DNA of 64,000 nt from Topomyia yanbarensis (Eukaryota > Arthropoda > Insecta > Diptera > Culicidae), in contig NC_080671.1 of the NCBI RefSeq assembly GCF_030247195.1, forward strand, positions 184,615,725 to 184,679,724, given 5' to 3'. The stretch's first letter is position 1. Every line of letters starts with the position of its first letter. Below the pieces are notes generated by a model. The model was not told the origin of the DNA, ran no database searches, and was given only the letters and a program-made list of their open reading frames with translations. A program made the position numbers and the translations under genes. Shown here in pieces: positions 60,850 through 64,000 of the stretch.

Positions 60850-61376
60850 TTAACCCATTATATCCTAGCGTATGAAATTTCATACGCAGAACTATCCATC
60901 GTTTAACGCGTATTTACTGCAGAATTTTGGCATCTAACTGCTTTATTATTTCACTAATGGGATAATTGCACCTCATATTTCATTGTGAAACAAGACAACT
61001 GCCATATTTTATAATTTTGTTTACATTTTTAAACTGTATATAGTTGGGGCAAATGATGGCTGAAAAGTAAGCAATACATTTAATTGAATTTTATTGCTGG
61101 AATTCGTGCTAATAACTCCATTATGTGACAAAACGATCCTACAGGTGTAAAAGAAATGTTGTCTATCAGAAAATCCGAAGAAATATAACAAACAACTTAA
61201 AATTCATTGTTTTTATTTAAGCGTACGAAATTTTTTGCGCGAGATATTTTCATTCTCAAAACCATTTTAGGCGGTGATTTTATTTTTCCCATAATCTTTG
61301 ATACATTTTTTGGTGGAATTGAAGATATCACTGCATTTGGCTCACTTTTTGAAAACCCTGGGTTATAATGGGTTAA
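60850..61376. mobile_element. 519-bp TTAA-flanked element
   Basis: Element 60854-61372 flanked by TTAA (60850-60853, 61373-61376). Ends CCCATTATATCCTAG and (complement) CCCATTATAACCCAG. CCC-starting ends with TTAA duplication are piggyBac-like. No transposase frame. Confidence 0.85.
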
Positions 61377-61711
61377 CCATTCAGAGTTAGAATTAAAAAA
61401 AAAATGTATATCCATTAGACCTCTCCAGATTTGAAAAAAAGTTTTGAAATGTACACGGGTCAGCTCAGATTTTTGTTTTAGGTGTGAAATTGAAAACTTT
61501 CGCCAAAAATGACATAATTCGGAAATGATTTAGAGGTGTCTCTAATCAAAAATCGTGTTTTTGCTATGTTTTCATAGAAATATCACTTACACTCTGATCT
61601 AATAGGCCCTACATGACCACAAATCATCAAAGGTTGTTCCTTAGACATATCTTAACATGTTTTAACAGGTGAACATAGCTCTAATCGAAATAGACAATTT
61701 GTTAGCTGGAT

Positions 61712-61790
61712 TTTGTATAAAAAAGTATATCAAAACCAAGGAAAATTAGTAGTATTTTTTCTTGGTTTTGATATTTTTTCTATATAAAAT
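61712..61790. repeat. short hairpin
   Basis: TATCAAAACCAAGGAAAA and TTTTCTTGGTTTTGATA form a stem with a loop of about a dozen bases, extended by weaker pairing outside. Confidence 0.7.
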
Positions 61791-61849
61791 TTGCCGGAAA
61801 CTATTACTAACAACTGGACATAACTATATGATATTTCATGAAAAAGTGC

Positions 61850-62560
61850 ATGTAACAAAAAATATTCCATGAACAATATTCCAAATGACCAATTTACGTG
61901 AGCATTTCATGACCATTGCATGAAATTAAAAATCATTGGGGATATCTTCTAAATATCACAAGCATCTAATTGAATAATGTACAAAAAATCATAAACATGA
62001 ATAATATTTCATGGTTTAGTACACTTTCACGAGCACGAATGGTCAGCCGTTACTATTATACAAGGGGTCATGAATCAGTTTACAAATAATCTAATAATAG
62101 TTCATGATTTTGTGTACTATTTCACGAGCACGAATGGTGGCGAGTCGTATCTAATACCCTTGGAATCATTAATTAGATAACGTATCCATGAATATTTTAT
62201 GATTTTTAAACTATTTAACTAGCACGATTTTTTTATTTCATGAGTCGTCACTAATATGCTAGGAATCATGAATCAGTTCATAAATACATTTTTAGATTTT
62301 ATGAGAAATTTCACAATCTCAGTTGTTGAAATGAATCAGTTCACGAGGATTGAAAGTGGTAATATTCCGAGTTTCGTTAAATAGTTCAGGAGAAATAATC
62401 AGACTGCCTTGGTTTTGTGAACTAATTCACAACTACGGAAATCAGTTTATGATCAAGATATAATAAATCATGAATCAATTTGAATCATATAGTCGAACTC
62501 TGAATAATGTTCCTAAATCGGTGACTAAAATCACGAATCAACCTTTGGTTTTATGAATAA
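61850..62560. repeat. degenerate tandem repeats, second locus
   Basis: Same repeat type as inside the hAT element. TTTCACGAGCACGAATGGT occurs at 62025 and 62120 (95 bp apart), with more decayed units to about 62340. ATCATGAATCAGTT-like words recur at 62074, 62266 and 62466. Confidence 0.65.
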
Positions 62561-62804
62561 TATTTATAAAGTTAACTCGTTCAAATACAGAAAACCGATA
62601 TGTTAATGACATGGCGGAAACCGTGACTGAAGTTCACGAAACAAAAACCAATATCTCCACTAATAAAAGTAAGCGTTACTGTAGGGAAATAGGATATGAT
62701 TATAAAACATTTGTTCGTGGTCCTGTTTTCGGAATAACGTGATTGTTCCCGAATTCATTGCGCTTTATTCACGATTTCGAGAACAACTTTTTCTGTGCAA
62801 GCAC

Positions 62805-62920
62805 GTTGATTTGGTAATTAGACTTGTCTGATGTGGTTCAAATTTTTAGCAGACATTTGTGGTGGAACTAGGAATCGACTCTGGGGTGGTCCAACGGGGG
62901 TCATTTTTCTTGTCCCGCTA
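62805..62920. mobile_element. partial end of the 39.2-kb hAT-like foldback family
   Basis: Read on the complement it starts TAGCGGGACAAGAAAAATGA and continues with GACC-CC, a CACCCC..AGTCGATTCCTAGT segment and TTTGAA.CA.ATC.GACAAGTCTA, following the order of the 39192 element's ends. The other end is absent. Confidence 0.65.
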
Positions 62921-63308
62921 ATGCATAAGTTAATATCAAATAAAATTTGGACAATTTTTTGACATAAAATTTCACGCTTATATTGTCAATACATCGAGCA
63001 TGAAGCTGTAAGTTTTTCTATATGATTTTTGAACCTGAGCAAAGAGATATATTTAAATGTGCTAAGGTTCATTTTATTAATAAATTAAATCAGGTTCTTA
63101 CCAAATTAACAGAAGAGTATTTCATAAAAAAAAACAAATTCAATTTATCCAAACGCTTTCGAGTTTCCATTATTTTTTAATCTTTTAAAATTTTTGAGAA
63201 AACCTACATAATTTTAAATACGACAAAATTTTAAATGCGAAAAATGCAATCTCATAAATTTTTTTTAAAGAAGTCAAATATACACATGTGCATAATATTA
63301 AAAAAAGG
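62921..63308. other. no gene recognised
   Basis: AT-rich; nothing supported. Confidence 0.4.
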
Positions 63309-63368
63309 AAAAGGGCGAATTCGTTGGAGTTGTGCTTGAAAAGGGCGAATTCGTTGGAGTTGTGCGCT
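63309..63368. repeat. tandem repeat, 2 x about 30 bp
   Basis: AAAAGGGCGAATTCGTTGGA followed by GTTGTGC occurs twice in succession, at 63309 and 63339. Confidence 0.95.
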
Positions 63369-63796
63369 TGGTTAAATTGTAGATCTCGCTTTTACAAACA
63401 ACTTTAATGAAGGCGATAAGTGTCTGTCTTCAACACTTTAATTTTTGTTCAAGTAAGTTTATAACTATATCTTGTATATTGAATGTTATTTAGTTTTTTC
63501 AATTGAAGTGTTCCTTAACATAACAGTACCGGAGACAGCGAGATACAGTGAAAAATACTGAATTTTATTCATATTTCATTGTGACAAACCATGCTGGTGA
63601 CTAGGAACTAGAATGTGTTGTGCACACAACTCCAAAGTTACTGGCAAGTTTCCGTGGAATAAACTATAACAAGAAGCATAGCGCATATGCGTGCGATATG
63701 AAAATGTAATTACAACTATTTCAATAGACGACTTTGTGACATCCCGACAATTTTTTAAGATAAGTAGCAACGATCTTAGGTTATATCAATCTACAG
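63369..63796. other. no gene recognised
   Basis: AT-rich; nothing supported. Confidence 0.4.
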
Positions 63797-64000
63797 TAGA
63801 GTGACAAGTAAAATGTCCCACCAAGGGTGTCTGCTCAAAGTTTTAGCCAAATCGGACAAATTTAGCTAACGGACAAACGTGTGCGAAGTTTCTATGGGAT
63901 TTTTGGACAATTTATAAGAAGAAAGCGCACTAAATTGCATTTTCTACGCTAGATGGCACTGTATATATCATTTTATAATTATAAGTAAAAATAAGAAAGA
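63797..64000. mobile_element. hAT-like foldback family copy, cut by the window end
   Basis: Starts TAGAGTGACAAGTAAAATGT and then tracks the 39192 element: AAATCGGACAAATTTAGCTA, ACGGAC-AACGTG, the ATTTTTGGACAATTTA region, GCTAGATGGCACTGTATATA and AAGTAAAAATAAGAAAGA. It continues beyond the window. Confidence 0.75.

Overview
The window reads as insect nuclear DNA, very probably from a culicine (Aedes- or Culex-like) mosquito. The base is AT-rich and ORFs are short. I recognise several mosquito-type repeats: a mariner relic of the ITmD37E kind, jockey-like LINE relics, MITEs with ACGTAA-rich ends, and the repeat carrying a CACATA microsatellite at about 57.5-58.6 kb. The species call is inference. 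I found no intact protein-coding gene, no rRNA or tRNA gene and no CRISPR array. Most of the window is a graveyard of transposable elements in what is probably an intergenic or long-intron region.

Layout. 0.4-6 kb: decayed coding-like sequence with a 97-bp tandem duplication, plus a 380-bp segment that recurs 3.35 kb downstream. 8.75-9.7 kb: a foldback element. 10.2-11.2 kb: a retroinsertion with a 12-bp target duplication. 11.4-15.2 kb: a mariner with TA-flanked inverted repeats, its transposase broken by a CG-rich hAT-type MITE and its 3' part split by 2.6 kb holding seven exact copies of CGTGACGTTACAACG and further MITEs. 15.7-19.5 kb: mostly unique-looking sequence, part of it dense in homeodomain-type cores. 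19.6-24 kb: two more copies of the 10.2-kb retroelement, one with a 23-bp target duplication and three tandem units of about 430 bp, the other split by a LINE. 24-26.3 kb: LINE and MITE relics. 29.1-35.6 kb: a dense nest of MITEs (TA, TTAA, TAA and 8-bp duplications). 36.2-36.9 kb: a GC-richer unique stretch that could be an exon or promoter. 38.9-41.8 kb: antisense LINE relics, one split by a hAT-like foldback. 43.4-47.8 kb: small inverted-repeat elements. 51.7-56.5 kb: a TA-flanked foldback whose loop holds a 3.3-kb non-autonomous hAT with a perfect 8-bp duplication. 57-64 kb: MITEs, TTAA elements and degenerate tandem repeats.

The strongest calls are insertions in which both inverted ends and the target duplication could be read directly: hAT-type at 34599-35623, 39192-40244 and 52468-55799; TTAA-type at 26097-26312, 32825-33026, 59155-59252 and 60854-61372; TA-type at 11416-15158, 29382-31251 and 51739-56535; and retroinsertions at 10221-11223 and 19604-21678. 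The best candidates for something not previously described are the CGTGACGTTACAACG array and the retroelement family with about 430-bp tandem units. Family names come from termini, target duplications and remembered motifs, not from a database search.
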